NCBI GenBank assembly: GCA_044425705.1
Contig: JAWXVD010000104.1
Span: 1-11,521 of the forward strand
Reading direction: 5' to 3'
Length of the DNA stretch: 11,521 bases
Source of the DNA: JAWXVD01 sp044425705
GTDB lineage: Bacteria > Bacillota > Clostridia > Lachnospirales > Lachnospiraceae
Shown here: piece by piece, positions 1 to 7,334 of the stretch
How the letters are laid out: every line of letters begins with the position of its first letter
Numbering within the stretch: position 1 is the first letter of the stretch
Translations under genes and position numbers: made by a program
Notes under the pieces: model-generated
Database searches by the model: none
What the model was told of the DNA's origin: nothing
The model's input: the letters and a program-made list of their open reading frames with translations, nothing else

Positions 1-413
1 ATGCATCACAACATTAAGATTCTGTCGTCCCCAATCACATATTGCTTCACTTAATTCAAATGTTGTTTGTATATACCCTGCTTGCTTTACTAAGTATGAA
101 AACTGTCCGATTCCCCCCCAATTTCTGCAAGTTCACAACCTGGCAACTTATACTTCATCAAATAACGCAACCAATAGATTGTTCTCTCTTGTAAGTAATA
201 ATCTACCAATTCGTGCAATGATGTTTTACCCGAGCGTAAACACATCTTTTTTTCCCAATAATTTTTTCCATATAAATCATCATCTTCATTTTTAATCTCT
301 TCAACATCACGAGTAATATCCACTTTTGAAACAAGTGTACTACAATTTCCACATATCCAATAGTCATCTGTATACTCTTTAATTACTTTTTTTCCGCACC
401 AACAATTTTGCAT
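1..413 (-). pseudogene. Class I SAM-dependent methyltransferase with N-terminal Cys cluster; frameshifted at a G7 run, 3' end outside window
   Basis: The uninterrupted frame gives 107 residues from ATG 413 and stops at 90. It opens with a zinc-ribbon-like Cys set (C4, C6, C21, C24), then a helical region and the start of a Rossmann motif, AEIGG (96-100). There it meets seven G (113-119) and runs into ESDSFHT-stop. The other frame after the run reads GIGQFSYLVKQAGY, then FELSEAICDWGRQNL, and stays open to base 1. This is the expected continuation: the rest of the glycine loop, then an acidic strand-2 residue. Eight G would give EIGGGIGQ, the normal E-x-G-x-G-x-G loop. The methyl acceptor is unknown; being next to wzt suggests the exported glycan or its terminus. 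The start is uncertain. ATG 413 has only a closely spaced AAGG, and the frame is open upstream to 512 without ATG, GTG or TTG. Alternatives are phase-OFF state, dead gene or sequencing error. Confidence 0.75.
113..119 (-). repeat. G7 homopolymer in the methyltransferase SAM-binding loop (candidate slippage site)
   Basis: Seven consecutive C on the plus strand are G7 in the coding strand. The run encodes the glycine loop and is where the reading frame breaks. A run of eight G restores both the canonical motif and an open frame to the window edge. A run of five also restores the frame but gives a loop one residue short. A pure G/C run of this length stands out in such AT-rich sequence. Poly-G tracts inside capsule and LOS genes are classic phase-variation sites in Campylobacter; applying that here is inference. 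Confidence 0.6.
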
Positions 414-508
414 ATCCTTTTCAATCCTCTCGCAAGTTTTAGAATAATTCCTTATGGTAATTACATTTCTAGCTAAATCTTCTTTTTCCGTACACTGTAA
501 CTTATTTT

Positions 509-1858
509 CTATTTAATAATTATTTCACTGCTTCCCTCTAATTCACACATTCCATAAAATGGATTCCTATTAGGCTTATTTTCCTTTTTAGCTGATACAC
601 TAAAAGATGCTGCATTATTTCTAACACATAATCTTTCAGTATGACTGTCTTGCTCTTCTTGTGACATTATGTTTCGATTCATATATCCCACATCATCTAT
701 AGTACTAAATCCGTATTCAATTGTATATTCGCCTTCCTCCACATCTAATGTAATTGTTTGTAACATACAAACAATACTGCCTTTTTTTACATTATTCGGA
801 ATTTTTGCATCTGTCTGAGCCGTATTTTTTCCATGTATAATAAGATTCCGCTGGTTATACATAGCAATCCCACAAATTGGATACTGTATATCCTTATTAA
901 CTTTTATTTCACTATAGAAATATGCCGTTTCTCCTTGTTGAAAACTTCTTCTAACTTTTCCATGTTTATCAAATAATCCAATAACCCTATATTCTGCTTG
1001 TCCATTCGTTATTTCTTTTGAATTGGTATGTGCAACAAAAACATTTTCTTTTATTTTCCAATTGTTTGAGAATTCAATTTCTTGTACATCTAAAATAACA
1101 GAATCATTTTCTACTATTGTTAATCCCTTTTTATCTTCTACATAATATACCTTTACAACTTCTGACCCACTTCCTGTTAATATTTGCTTTCCTCTGCTAA
1201 GCAATAATGCTTTATCACAAAACTGCTCTACTTCACTCATATTGTGAGTAACTAATATTATTGTTACTCCTCGTTCTTTCAATTCATTTAATCTTGCATA
1301 ACATTTTTGTCTAAAAAATACATCTCCTACAGCTAATGCTTCATCAATCAATAATATATCTGCATCTGTATTGATTGCTACTGAAAAAGCTAAGCGAACG
1401 TACATACCGCTAGAATATGTTTTAATGGGCTGATGTATATGTTCTCCTATATCTGCAAACTCTATAATATCTTTAATTCTTTCATCAATCTCTTTTTTTG
1501 CAACTCCCAATATGGCCGCATTCATATATATATTTTCATAACCAGTACTTTCTGGATCGAATCCACTACCCAATTCCAACAATGCAACTACTTTCCCGTT
1601 TATTTCCACCTCCCCCACTGTTGGTTTTATAATTCCTGCAAGAACTTGTAATAATGTGCTTTTTCCACTTCCATTTTTACCAATAATGGCATATGATACA
1701 CCTTTTTCAATGATAAAATTAATATTTTTCAAAGCAACAAAACTTTTAGATTTTTTATTGGGAAACAAAAGATATTTAATTCTCTGCAATGGTGAATCAA
1801 ATATTCTATATTCTTTTGTTAGATTTTGTACTTTTATCGATAAATTCTTGTTCTCCAT
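509..1858 (-). CDS. wzt: Wzt-type polysaccharide ABC transporter ATPase with C-terminal carbohydrate-binding domain
   Basis: This is the nucleotide-binding subunit of a polysaccharide exporter acting at the inner face of the membrane. Walker A GKNGSGKST is at 60-68, the ABC signature YSSGMYVRLAFS at 148-159, Walker B ILLIDEALAVGD at 168-179 and the switch histidine H205 in VTHN. At 449 aa it is far longer than a bare TagH/KpsT-type ATPase. Residues from about 245 to the end form a beta-rich extension matching Wzt_C, with elements such as GIAMYNQRNLIIHG and a terminal FYGMCELEGSSE. In E. coli O8/O9a this domain recognises the capped end of the glycan. The start is ATG 1858, 11 nt after the permease stop, with a GGAAGGAAA ribosome site. 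The exact substrate cannot be read from sequence. Assignment to the Wzt class is secure. Confidence 0.95.
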   Translation of the reverse strand: MENKNLSIKVQNLTKEYRIFDSPLQRIKYLLFPNKKSKSFVALKNINFIIEKGVSYAIIGKNGSGKSTLLQVLAGIIKPTVGEVEINGKVVALLELGSGFDPESTGYENIYMNAAILGVAKKEIDERIKDIIEFADIGEHIHQPIKTYSSGMYVRLAFSVAINTDADILLIDEALAVGDVFFRQKCYARLNELKERGVTIILVTHNMSEVEQFCDKALLLSRGKQILTGSGSEVVKVYYVEDKKGLTIVENDSVILDVQEIEFSNNWKIKENVFVAHTNSKEITNGQAEYRVIGLFDKHGKVRRSFQQGETAYFYSEIKVNKDIQYPICGIAMYNQRNLIIHGKNTAQTDAKIPNNVKKGSIVCMLQTITLDVEEGEYTIEYGFSTIDDVGYMNRNIMSQEEQDSHTERLCVRNNAASFSVSAKKENKPNRNPFYGMCELEGSSEIIIK

Positions 1859-1869
1859 TATTTTCCTTC

Positions 1870-2640
1870 CTACATAACATCTGCAAACCCTTTTTTTAAT
1901 CTATTGAAAATCCAATATCCTAAAAATAATATTAAACTTGACATCACCATCATAATACCAAATTCTAGTGCATTGATATGTGTTCCTTCCAAACAAACAT
2001 TTCTGGCATTTTCTATAATCAATGTCAAAGGATTGATATAGATGAAATTTTTAAACATTGCTGGAACACCTTCTACAGAGTAGAATACAGGTGATATATA
2101 TAAGATAATAGTACTCATAATTCCTACAAGGTTAAGCATGTCTCTATAATAAACAGTAATTGCTGATAAAAAGAATGCCACCCCCATATTCATTACTACT
2201 AAGGGGATTAATAACAAAAACACTTCCAAAGATACAATGTAAAATTGATTTAAAAAAATAGAACTACCTATAATTAATATGGTAAAACTAATGCTTGCAT
2301 TCGCAACCGCTGTTATTGTCATTGATACTGGCAAAATTTCTAAAGGGAATACCACTTTTTTTACATAATTAACGTTTCCTAATATGGCCATTGTAGATCG
2401 ATTCATAACTTCTGTAACCATATTCACAACACACAATCCACAGAAAATAATAAATGCATACTCAAACTTATTATCTGAATCTTGCGACCACTTTGCCTGG
2501 AATATTTCTCCAAAAACAAATGTGTAAATAGCCAACATAACAATCGGTATTATAACAGACCATAAGATACCCAGTATTGATCCTTTGTATCTCTGTCTAA
2601 AATCTCTTTTTATCATCTGTCCAAACAAATAATAATTCAC
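1870..2640 (-). CDS. wzm: Wzm/TagG-type polysaccharide ABC transporter permease
   Basis: This 256-aa ABC-2 family permease has about six hydrophobic segments (roughly 25-46, 62-82, 105-130, 138-162, 172-188, 226-246). Typical family signatures are RDFRQRYKGSILGILWSVI (12-30), YVKKVVFPLEILP (92-104), VYYRDM (163-168), the YISPVFYS turn (181-188), INPL (202-205) and the C-terminal FNRLKKGFADVM. With the downstream ATPase it forms the exporter of a lipid-linked glycan. The start is GTG at 2640, supported by AGAGGTGG seven bases upstream; no ATG fits. The gene begins 18 nt after the glycosyltransferase stop and ends 11 nt before the ATPase start, so translation of the pair is probably coupled. 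The length is normal for Wzm. Confidence 0.95.
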   Translation of the reverse strand: MNYYLFGQMIKRDFRQRYKGSILGILWSVIIPIVMLAIYTFVFGEIFQAKWSQDSDNKFEYAFIIFCGLCVVNMVTEVMNRSTMAILGNVNYVKKVVFPLEILPVSMTITAVANASISFTILIIGSSIFLNQFYIVSLEVFLLLIPLVVMNMGVAFFLSAITVYYRDMLNLVGIMSTIILYISPVFYSVEGVPAMFKNFIYINPLTLIIENARNVCLEGTHINALEFGIMMVMSSLILFLGYWIFNRLKKGFADVM

Positions 2641-2658
2641 TAATAGTCCACCTCTCTA

Positions 2659-3957
2659 TCACTTATTCCATCTCTTTCTTAATTCCGGATAAAAATTATG
2701 TATTCCTCTCACTGTTTTTCCATAAAGTCTACCTTTCACGCAATACCCCATTTTCCAAAACATCTGAAACGACTCATTTACTATTCGATTTATTTTATAA
2801 TGATATAAGATACATATTATAAAATCATGAATTTGTTGCAAACGTTCCCAATCAAGATTTGGTATATATTCTGTCTGGCAGCTTGCTTCTATTTCATTTT
2901 GCAATAAATTTTGCAAATCAGATAACGACTCTGTTCCTGCTAAATTAACGATATCATATTTTTTTAAATATTTATATAGAGTAAGTTCTACACGCTTTTC
3001 TAATTCCAATGCTTCAACCACTCCTTCTAAAGTAGCCAGCAACACTGTATCGTAAATCGCTTTTTCCAACTGATCATCTTGATATTTTTTAATCATTTTC
3101 CTTAATACTTTTAACTCACAAAACGGATGTCTTTCTCTATCAAATCCAAATAATAATGTTTCTGCATCATATACATCTAGCATAGGAAATTTATTTAAAA
3201 TCCATCTAATCCAATCATCGTCTTTAATATGAATTCCCTTTGCTGATGCTCCATCATAATTAAAATCAGTCAATATTGTATCCATAAACACAATATCGAA
3301 CTTATAATCTATCGCCTTTGATTCCCATATCCAATCAGCTAATAATTTATACTGTTCATCAAAACCACCAATCCGATTAAAAACCTTTGGTGATGCATAT
3401 GTAGCTTGATGATACATTTGTATATATCTAAACACACAATTCTTGATACAATATCTGGGATATGTGATTTCATCTTTTTGTATACCACCTTCATAAAAAT
3501 TTCTTGTCCCACATATAATATCAGCCTGCGTTTCTATATATTTTTTTGCAATATCCTCAGCTGCATTAGGAGTGCATGCATCATCTGAATTCATAAAACA
3601 AATCAAATCCCCATGTGCCAAACTGATTCCTTTATTCATTGCATTATAAATTCCTTTATCTGGTTGTGAAATGTAATAATCTATTTTATCTGCATTGCTT
3701 TCTATCAATTCTAATGTTCCATCTGTGGATGCTCCATCTACGACTATATACTCTATATTAGAATATGTTTGATTCCATACACTTTCCATGCAAGCTTGCA
3801 ATGTTTCAATTCTGTTATACACTACTGTAATATAGGTAATCAATGGTTGCTTGCTATCTTTGCTTTTCAATCCACTTTGTAGTCTAGTTCCACCTTCTTT
3901 ATCTTCATCGCTCAAAGGATATCTCACATATCTTCCACATATTACTTCATTACTCAT
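2659..3957 (-). CDS. GT2 family glycosyltransferase, long form (432 aa), paralogue of the preceding gene
   Basis: This cytoplasmic GT-A fold enzyme presumably adds a sugar to the growing polymer. An N-terminal extension of about 38 residues contains YPLSDEDKEGGTRLQ. The catalytic domain follows: ITVVYNR (43-49), VDGASTDGT (73-81), SQPDKGIYNAMNKG (97-110), the metal-binding FMNSDDAC (121-128), MYHQATY (181-187) and the candidate base in LLADWIW (205-211). Residues from about 250 to 432 form a mostly helical C-terminal region that I cannot assign, ending in FYPELRKRWNK. The start is ATG 3957 with GGAG eight bases upstream. It lies 28 nt after its paralogue's stop and 18 nt before wzm. Donor and acceptor sugars are unknown. 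The N-terminal half is much more like its neighbour than the C-terminal half is. Confidence 0.92.
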   Translation of the reverse strand: MSNEVICGRYVRYPLSDEDKEGGTRLQSGLKSKDSKQPLITYITVVYNRIETLQACMESVWNQTYSNIEYIVVDGASTDGTLELIESNADKIDYYISQPDKGIYNAMNKGISLAHGDLICFMNSDDACTPNAAEDIAKKYIETQADIICGTRNFYEGGIQKDEITYPRYCIKNCVFRYIQMYHQATYASPKVFNRIGGFDEQYKLLADWIWESKAIDYKFDIVFMDTILTDFNYDGASAKGIHIKDDDWIRWILNKFPMLDVYDAETLLFGFDRERHPFCELKVLRKMIKKYQDDQLEKAIYDTVLLATLEGVVEALELEKRVELTLYKYLKKYDIVNLAGTESLSDLQNLLQNEIEASCQTEYIPNLDWERLQQIHDFIICILYHYKINRIVNESFQMFWKMGYCVKGRLYGKTVRGIHNFYPELRKRWNK

Positions 3958-3985
3958 TTATCATCTCCAATCAAATTACCTTGAT

Positions 3986-5308
3986 TTATCGTTTTACATA
4001 TTTCCCACTAAATACAGAATTCCATACACTTCTTAAACATGGATAAAATCTTCTCGAAAAAAATATACTCTTTGAAATCAATCTGCTGCTGCCATAGGTA
4101 GCAATTCTTAAAAAGCTATCAAGTGTTAACTTTTTATTTAATTGCGTATTCCTCAAATAAATTTTCCAGAACATCTTATTTAAACATCTTCTATACACAC
4201 ATAAGTGATTCAGCTCAATCAGATTATCCAAACCCTCTGCTTCTCTGATCTTTCTCATTAATTTTTGTTTTATTTCATCAATACTTTCCTCTACTATTCT
4301 AACATCTTCTAATTGTTTTGCAATCATTTTATTAATTGATTCATTATTATTTCTAGATAAATCCAATATTTCATGGCATTCTTCTATCATAATTAATAAT
4401 ATTGTCCTATAGTAAGTCTCAAAAAAATCTTTATCTTCCATATATTTAAATGCTACTTTATTCATCATCGCTAAATCGAATAGTGGATGCCTTCCCTTGT
4501 CTAAACAATAAATAAAAAATTGAAGATCCTTTATTGAAATATTTGGAAAAGTTAAACTTGCCCACTGCTCCCACTCCAAATCGCGTTTTAAAATTCCTTG
4601 ACAGGATGCTCCATCATAACTAAATTTCGAAAGTTTATCATCTACAAAACACACATCAAATCCATTATCAATACTTTGAGATTGCCATATCCAATCTGCT
4701 AATAATGAATATTCTTCCTTAAAATAACCAGTTTTTTCGAAAACTTCTCTTGTTGCGTATGTTGATTGGTGGTACATCTGTAAGTAATGAAACACGCTTT
4801 TTTTAATAGCATATCTTGGATAATCTATTTCTTCCAACTCTTTTCCATCCTGCATTAAAATTCGATTGCCACAAATTATATTGCTCTTTGTTTTATTATA
4901 AATAGATATTACTTTTTCTGCTGCCCCTTCCACACAAGCATCATCTGAATTCATAAAACAAATTAATTCTCCTTTCGCCAATTTCACACCCTTATTCATA
5001 GCATTATAAATCCCTGTATCAGGTTGCGAAATAAAATAGTCAATTTTATCTTTATTCTCCAAAATAATTTCTAATGTACCATCAGTAGACGCACCATCTA
5101 CAATAATATATTCAATATTATCGTATGATTGTTTCCATATACTCTCCATACAATTTAAAATTGTTTCTTTTCTATTATATACTACTGTAATGTATGTAAG
5201 TAACGGCTTTAATACTGTACTATTTTTTGATTGTCCATTTAAGCGAATACCACCCTCTATATCGCCTTCACTCAATGGCATTGTTTCATATATTCCAACT
5301 TTTTTCAC
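3986..5308 (-). CDS. GT2 family glycosyltransferase, long form (440 aa)
   Basis: This is the first of two adjacent paralogous glycosyltransferases. The N-terminal extension carries MPLSEGDIEGGIRLNG (10-25), the same GGxR-type leader as the next gene. Catalytic landmarks are ITVVYNR (40-46), VDGASTDGT (70-78), SQPDTGIYNAMNKG (94-107), FMNSDDAC (118-125), MYHQSTY (178-184) and LLADWIW (202-208). The C-terminal 190 residues are helical, have no domain I recognise, and end in FYPCLRSVWNS followed by a basic tail. The start is GTG 5308, chosen for GGAG eight bases upstream; no ATG fits. A 123-nt gap separates it from the upstream AAA gene, where I see no convincing promoter or terminator. Likely role: a sugar-addition step in the polymer exported by the downstream ABC pair. 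Confidence 0.92.
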   Translation of the reverse strand: MKKVGIYETMPLSEGDIEGGIRLNGQSKNSTVLKPLLTYITVVYNRKETILNCMESIWKQSYDNIEYIIVDGASTDGTLEIILENKDKIDYFISQPDTGIYNAMNKGVKLAKGELICFMNSDDACVEGAAEKVISIYNKTKSNIICGNRILMQDGKELEEIDYPRYAIKKSVFHYLQMYHQSTYATREVFEKTGYFKEEYSLLADWIWQSQSIDNGFDVCFVDDKLSKFSYDGASCQGILKRDLEWEQWASLTFPNISIKDLQFFIYCLDKGRHPLFDLAMMNKVAFKYMEDKDFFETYYRTILLIMIEECHEILDLSRNNNESINKMIAKQLEDVRIVEESIDEIKQKLMRKIREAEGLDNLIELNHLCVYRRCLNKMFWKIYLRNTQLNKKLTLDSFLRIATYGSSRLISKSIFFSRRFYPCLRSVWNSVFSGKYVKR

Positions 5309-5431
5309 GCTTTTACTCCATCTCTAATTAACTTCTATTTTGATATAGTTAACTTTTACACTATTATCGTGATAGATTAAACCTTATTCTTACCTTAATT
5401 TTTATCGAAACTATACCATTTATTGCTCCTT
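5309..5431. other. Intergenic gap between the AAA/PDDEXK pair and the glycosyltransferases
   Basis: These 123 AT-rich bases contain no terminator-like stem with a T run and no convincing promoter. A good ribosome site (AAAAGGAG) overlaps the end of the upstream gene and precedes an ATG at 5419-5417, but the reading frame is only Met-Val-stop (5411-5419). This may mark the scar of a lost gene start or be chance. Confidence 0.4.
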
Positions 5432-7141
5432 TTATTTTTCATCTGTTGCACGCTCCCATGTTCTCACCCGACAATTCTTCTTAAAAAATCCCACTCCATA
5501 CACCGTGATATCTTCATATCCTTCTGCCAACAGCCCTTCTTTATATTCTCTCTCTTCAATTTGTTCTAATGCCTCTATGGCAGCCTCTGCTAGTTTTTGT
5601 GGTTTTTCTGCAATTTTAAATTCAAAGATATAGGCTTTTCTTTTATAGACAGGCCCTTTGATAACGAAATCAGGTCGACCGTTTCCACTTTCTCTATTAG
5701 ATAACATTTGATAATCCTTTAATCCTGCATATATCCCTACTAGTAATCCATGATAAAAGCTTTCCCCCGCCTTAGAATTAGCAGTATCATAGTAACTCAC
5801 TGTTTCCCATAAAATACGTCCTATTTCTTCTTCCATAGTCGCTGTATCACCCGTTAAGGTGGCTTCATATAATTTTGTAAAGTCTGCTTGTTCTATTTGT
5901 TTTGTAACCCATCCTAAGATGTGGTTTTTATAAATATCCATCACTTCTTTATTGGAAATTTGCAAAACAGCATAGGCCGTATCATCCTTCGTTTCCTCTG
6001 ATACCTTCTTTAAATATCCTGTAAAATATAGAAAATTCCACAAATTATCCATACTTGCATAAATATCTGCATAGGTGATATCCTCATGGATTTGTTTTTT
6101 TATGATTCCACCTGCCATCAACTCTTCCAGCTCTATTTTCGTTGTGGCATCGCTTTTCTCTAGCAATTCCCTGACAATATTATTGGAACTAGTATTTGCC
6201 CAGTATGGTTTTGGTCTTTCTATTTCCCCCGATTGCAATTCATCCATATAACTGATTAAACTCCATGGATTATACACTTTTGTGACACCAAACAGATAAC
6301 CATTATACCACTCTGTGATTACTTCTTGCCTATCTTGTTGATTATAGTAGACTAGCATATCTGCTACTTCCCGTTCTGTAAAACCAAAGTATTCTCCATA
6401 CATTTTATTTTCTATAGATACAATTTTCGGATTATTTAGCCCTGTGAAAATACTTTCTTTGCTGATTCTTAAACAACCTGTCATAATTGCCATTTCTAAT
6501 GCATTATTGGTCTTTAATGCAGCACTTAATATACCTCTAATAAAACCAATCATATCATTATAAAATCCTTTAAAATGAGAATTTTCTAATGGTACATCAT
6601 ATTCATCTATTAAAACAATAACTTTTTCTCCATAAGCTCTTTCAAGGCATCTGGTTAAGAATTTGACAGAGCTTAGCATCACTTTATACTCGGCCGCCTT
6701 GTTCATAATCATTGTATAACTTTCTTTTTCTTTTTCTGTCATAACGTCTAAATTTAATATCTGGCTATGCCTTTGGAATTCTTCTGCAATAGCTTCACAT
6801 ATTGTATAATATGCCACAGAAAAATCATCCTGCTTTGCCTCTTTAAAGCTTAGCATAATGACAGGGTATTTTCCCATATGTTCTCTATATTCATTTCCCG
6901 CCTCTTCTATTTTTAATCCATGAAATAGATGGCTCCTATCTTTTTCTGTTTTTTCAAAGAAGCATTGAAGCATGCTTAAGTTAAGGCTTTTCCCGAAACG
7001 GCGTGGTCTGGTAAATAAGGTAACCTCGGCTTTATAATCTAACAGTTTTTGTATCAGTAATGTTTTATCTACATAGTAATATTTTTGTTCAATTAACTTT
7101 TCAAAATTTTCAATGCCGATAGGCAATGGTTTATATTTCAT
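5432..7141 (-). CDS. AAA-ATPase-like protein with C-terminal PD-(D/E)XK nuclease-like domain (copy 2)
   Basis: This 569-aa protein has the architecture of the AAA-ATPase_like (PF09820) plus PDDEXK_9 (PF08011) family. The N-terminus MKYKPLPIGIENFEKLI and YYYVDKT are family hallmarks. A degenerate P-loop, TRPRRFGKS (44-52), lacks the usual first glycine. Walker B is VIVLIDEYD (174-182), followed by TGCLRISKESIFTGLNN (221-237). The C-terminal nuclease-like signature is GRPDFVIKG (488-496) with FEFK (506-509), so D491, E507 and K509 are candidate catalytic residues. The biochemical role of this often-expanded family is not established; it is commonly annotated only as AAA family ATPase. The start is ATG 7141, preceded by AGGAGTG with good spacing. 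A sigma-70-like promoter lies about 60 bp upstream. It is a tandem paralogue of the next gene upstream and shares exact DNA blocks with it. Confidence 0.9.
   Translation of the reverse strand: MKYKPLPIGIENFEKLIEQKYYYVDKTLLIQKLLDYKAEVTLFTRPRRFGKSLNLSMLQCFFEKTEKDRSHLFHGLKIEEAGNEYREHMGKYPVIMLSFKEAKQDDFSVAYYTICEAIAEEFQRHSQILNLDVMTEKEKESYTMIMNKAAEYKVMLSSVKFLTRCLERAYGEKVIVLIDEYDVPLENSHFKGFYNDMIGFIRGILSAALKTNNALEMAIMTGCLRISKESIFTGLNNPKIVSIENKMYGEYFGFTEREVADMLVYYNQQDRQEVITEWYNGYLFGVTKVYNPWSLISYMDELQSGEIERPKPYWANTSSNNIVRELLEKSDATTKIELEELMAGGIIKKQIHEDITYADIYASMDNLWNFLYFTGYLKKVSEETKDDTAYAVLQISNKEVMDIYKNHILGWVTKQIEQADFTKLYEATLTGDTATMEEEIGRILWETVSYYDTANSKAGESFYHGLLVGIYAGLKDYQMLSNRESGNGRPDFVIKGPVYKRKAYIFEFKIAEKPQKLAEAAIEALEQIEEREYKEGLLAEGYEDITVYGVGFFKKNCRVRTWERATDEK
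5796..5901 (-). repeat. 106-nt block identical to 7678-7783 (C-terminal part of the AAA paralogues)
   Basis: Bases 5796-5901 match 7678-7783 without a difference, while flanking codons differ at synonymous sites. Both copies encode the stretch around EQADFTKLYEATLTG and the MEEEIGRILWETVSY segment. Zero synonymous differences over 106 nt, next to clearly diverged stretches, suggests recent gene conversion between the copies. Confidence 0.85.
6921..7027 (-). repeat. 107-nt block identical to 8803-8909 (P-loop region of the AAA paralogues)
   Basis: Bases 6921-7027 are identical to 8803-8909. The block encodes the P-loop segment, EVTLFTRPRRFGKSLNL and the following FFEKTEKDRSHLF. Together with the other exact block it shows that the two genes are mosaics of identical and diverged tracts. 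Near-identity also covers the start codon and about 15 bp of leader containing the ribosome site. Confidence 0.85.
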
Positions 7142-7334
7142 AGATTCACACTCCTACTAGATAATAATATTTTTTTGGGTAAAGTTAGCATTATCTTATT
7201 ATAAAAAATAAGTTAGGAATTAGCAACTGTTGAATAAAAATGTATTTTTCTCTTGATTAATCTTTTCAACCCAAGTTTGGTTACCTATAATAAGTATATG
7301 AGGTCAAAACATTTAATCAAATCTTTGGCTCACT
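7142..7334. other. Intergenic region between the two AAA paralogues
   Basis: This 193-bp AT-rich gap holds the candidate promoter and, near the gene, a ribosome site and leader nearly identical to those of the other copy (about 7142-7155). An imperfect small stem (AACCAA paired with TTGGGTT, around 7268-7282) has no T run after it, so it is a poor terminator. No other gene is visible. Confidence 0.5.
7198..7226 (-). promoter_or_regulatory. Candidate sigma-70-type promoter for AAA copy 2
   Basis: Reading the minus strand, TTGCTA (7226-7221) is followed after exactly 17 bases by a perfect TATAAT (7203-7198). Transcription would begin near 7191 and give a leader of about 50 nt ending in the AGGAGTG ribosome site. 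The -35 box matches consensus at four of six positions. AT-rich DNA makes chance TATAAT boxes common, so this stays a prediction. Confidence 0.5.

Noticed and set aside
1433..1877. Plus-strand open frames opposite the ABC ATPase gene
   Set aside because: They are antisense to a clearly coding gene, rich in Phe, Ile and Cys as expected from reverse-complement AT-rich codons, and have no ribosome sites.
5411..5419. Two-codon reading frame (Met-Val-stop) with a good ribosome site
   Set aside because: Too short to call a gene; the ribosome site overlaps the previous stop and may be chance in AT-rich sequence.
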